Origin: JBASEY01 sp049652745
Lineage (GTDB): Bacteria > CSSED10-310
Reading direction: 5' to 3'
Length of the DNA: 64,000 nt
Assembly: GCA_049652745.1 (NCBI GenBank)
Contig: JBASEY010000027.1
Span: forward strand, 1 to 64,000
Below are positions 62,904-64,000 of this stretch, piece by piece (positions within the stretch are counted from its first letter, which is position 1; the number at the start of each line of letters is the position of its first letter). The notes below the pieces were generated by a model, which was not told where the DNA came from, did not search any database, and was given only the letters and a program-made list of their open reading frames with translations. Position numbers and translations under genes: made by a program.

Positions 62904-63827
62904 CTATTGAGTGAGATCTTCAGAAATAAAGTAGAAAGGATTGACCGGCCTACCCTCGATCCGCACTTCGTAATGAAGATGTGAATGAGTCGATCGCCCT
63001 GTTGAACCCAGGGTTCCAATCTGCTGACCCTTGCTGATACGGTCTCCGGTATTGACATCATTTCTATGAAGGTGCGCGTATAACGTCGATATGCCATAGC
63101 CATGATAAATACTTACAACATTTCCATAAGAAGGGCTTCTGGATACCAATGCCACAACGCCATCGGCAGTTGCATATACCGGGACTCGCGCACTATGCGC
63201 CAAATCTATACCAGTGTGCATCTTGATCGATCCGGTAAAAGGATCTTGGCGCCGCCCGAAATGCGAAGAAATATAACCTCCGTTTATCGGTCTCAACGAT
63301 GGAAGAGCAGATATAAAACCACTGCGGGCATCCAGAAATTTTGCCAGAAGAATACTTTTATCGAACTCATGGCTGGCTTCAAGCTCCAATTCCTCCATTT
63401 CCGACCACATGCTTTCCAGAAACTCGCTTTCATAATTCAAATATGTCCGCATCTTGACGTTCTGCTCAGCAACCTCTCGGATAGGACCACCCAACCCACT
63501 CTCCATTACCGGCTCACCACGCCCCATCTTTTGCTCGATCGTCTGATTCATACGACGGATTGACGAAAGATCCGCTCGGATTTTTCCCATTCGCTCAGCA
63601 AAAAAACGTAATTGAGCATTGCGTTCATCCAGCTTCTTCTGATACTGCAAACGCTCTCCAGCCAAAGAATGATAACGATAGAGTCCCCGGCCGAACCAAA
63701 TAAAACCAGTCAAAAACACAACACATAGCGCTACCGATGTATAAGCCACCAAACGGGAAACTCTAAAACGACGGTAATGACCCGTCGTTGTATCCCGAAT
63801 CGCTATGTCCCATCCCTTCCGAATCAA
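62904..63827 (-). CDS. M23-family peptidase with membrane anchor and coiled coil
   Basis: A 307 aa protein with one membrane helix (about 29-50), a coiled region (about 60-140) and a C-terminal M23/LytM domain: SSHFGRRQDPFTGSIKMHTGIDLA (zinc His/Asp), SPSYGNVVSIYHG, YAHLH and HSHLHYEVRIEG. All zinc and catalytic histidines are present, so it is likely an active peptidoglycan endopeptidase, of the type that acts in elongation or division. The start codon is TTG with no clear ribosome-binding site. It lies upstream of secA. Confidence 0.87.
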   Translation of the reverse strand: MIRKGWDIAIRDTTTGHYRRFRVSRLVAYTSVALCVVFLTGFIWFGRGLYRYHSLAGERLQYQKKLDERNAQLRFFAERMGKIRADLSSIRRMNQTIEQKMGRGEPVMESGLGGPIREVAEQNVKMRTYLNYESEFLESMWSEMEELELEASHEFDKSILLAKFLDARSGFISALPSLRPINGGYISSHFGRRQDPFTGSIKMHTGIDLAHSARVPVYATADGVVALVSRSPSYGNVVSIYHGYGISTLYAHLHRNDVNTGDRISKGQQIGTLGSTGRSTHSHLHYEVRIEGRPVNPFYFISEDLTQ

Positions 63828-64000
63828 TTAAACAAATATCTCCACTTTTCAGCCAAACCAAGCAACCAAAAACGGCTTATCTAAAGAAGATAATGCCTAT
63901 TTTAAGTCTTGTCAAATACCTTTTTTATTTTTTTCCTTTTAGATATAAACCCTTTATTTCCCAATCGATAACCGGAACCGTCTCTGTGTTCGAATTAAAG

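Overview
This 64 kb window reads as a chromosomal segment of a diderm (Gram-negative) bacterium. It carries BamD-like and outer-membrane beta-barrel proteins, lipoproteins, a PpiD-like chaperone, MurJ/MurG/MurC/MraY, SecA and a TRAP transporter. The mix of families (two DUF507 genes, DUF4416, DUF4388, SpoVG next to PmbA, TRAP-associated TatT, an AmmeMemoRadiSam-type radical SAM enzyme, SUMF1-fold proteins with Pro-Thr linkers) suggests Desulfobacterota or a related uncultured lineage, but sequence alone does not fix the taxon. Coding density is high, mostly in short operons with 4-11 bp overlaps. There are no rRNA genes, CRISPR arrays or insertion sequences.

Layout. 0.4-2.9 kb: secreted protein with a 42-bp Pro-Thr repeat linker and two SUMF1-fold domains. 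3.2-7.6 kb: HEAT-repeat protein, stand-alone mraY, small outer-membrane protein, FecR/DUF6600-like protein. 7.8-11.1 kb: two GT4 glycosyltransferases and asd. 11.3-15.9 kb: gpsA, spoVG, pmbA-like, porin-like protein, alpha/beta hydrolase. 16.3-19.2 kb: tandem paralogues of an unrecognised ATP-grasp-like family. 19.3-21.6 kb: TdeIII-like restriction-modification pair, AT-richer than its surroundings. 22-29 kb: murG-murJ-murC, lepB, plsB. 29.1-30.5 kb: mraZ-like gene with a divergent ftsZ-like gene. 30.6-32.2 kb: amidohydrolase. 32.4-37.9 kb: two DUF1573-type genes with in-frame UGA, tRNA-Phe, a RumA/RlmD-like methyltransferase, tRNA-Sec (selC) and aspartate kinase. 37.9-40.8 kb: HTH/TPR protein, DUF507 pair, DUF4416, phosphodiesterase. 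40.9-47.1 kb: PpiD-like, polyprenyl synthase, AmrS-like, Maf, acyl-CoA dehydrogenase. 47.1-50.8 kb: TRAP transporter with TatT. 50.9-53 kb: GAF-GGDEF and BamD-like. 53-64 kb: ackA, sulfatase-fold protein, membrane glycosyltransferase, DUF4388 protein, HAD hydrolase, nitrilase-like protein without its cysteine, secA, M23 peptidase.

The main find is two adjacent exported DUF1573-type genes, each interrupted by one UGA at exactly the same point. That point is the first cysteine of the family's C-G-C-T motif, giving U-G-C-T. Reading continues in frame for hundreds of codons. Each UGA is followed by a potential hairpin at the same offset, and the UCA-anticodon selenocysteine tRNA gene lies 1.8 kb downstream. 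The best reading is a pair of exported selenoproteins with a Sec-Gly-Cys redox or metal site.

A second point of interest is the mraZ-like/ftsZ-like pair. The FtsZ-like protein keeps the tubulin/FtsZ fold but has altered nucleotide-binding and T7-loop residues. In this window mraY, the murG-murJ-murC cluster and this pair lie far apart rather than in one division-and-wall cluster.
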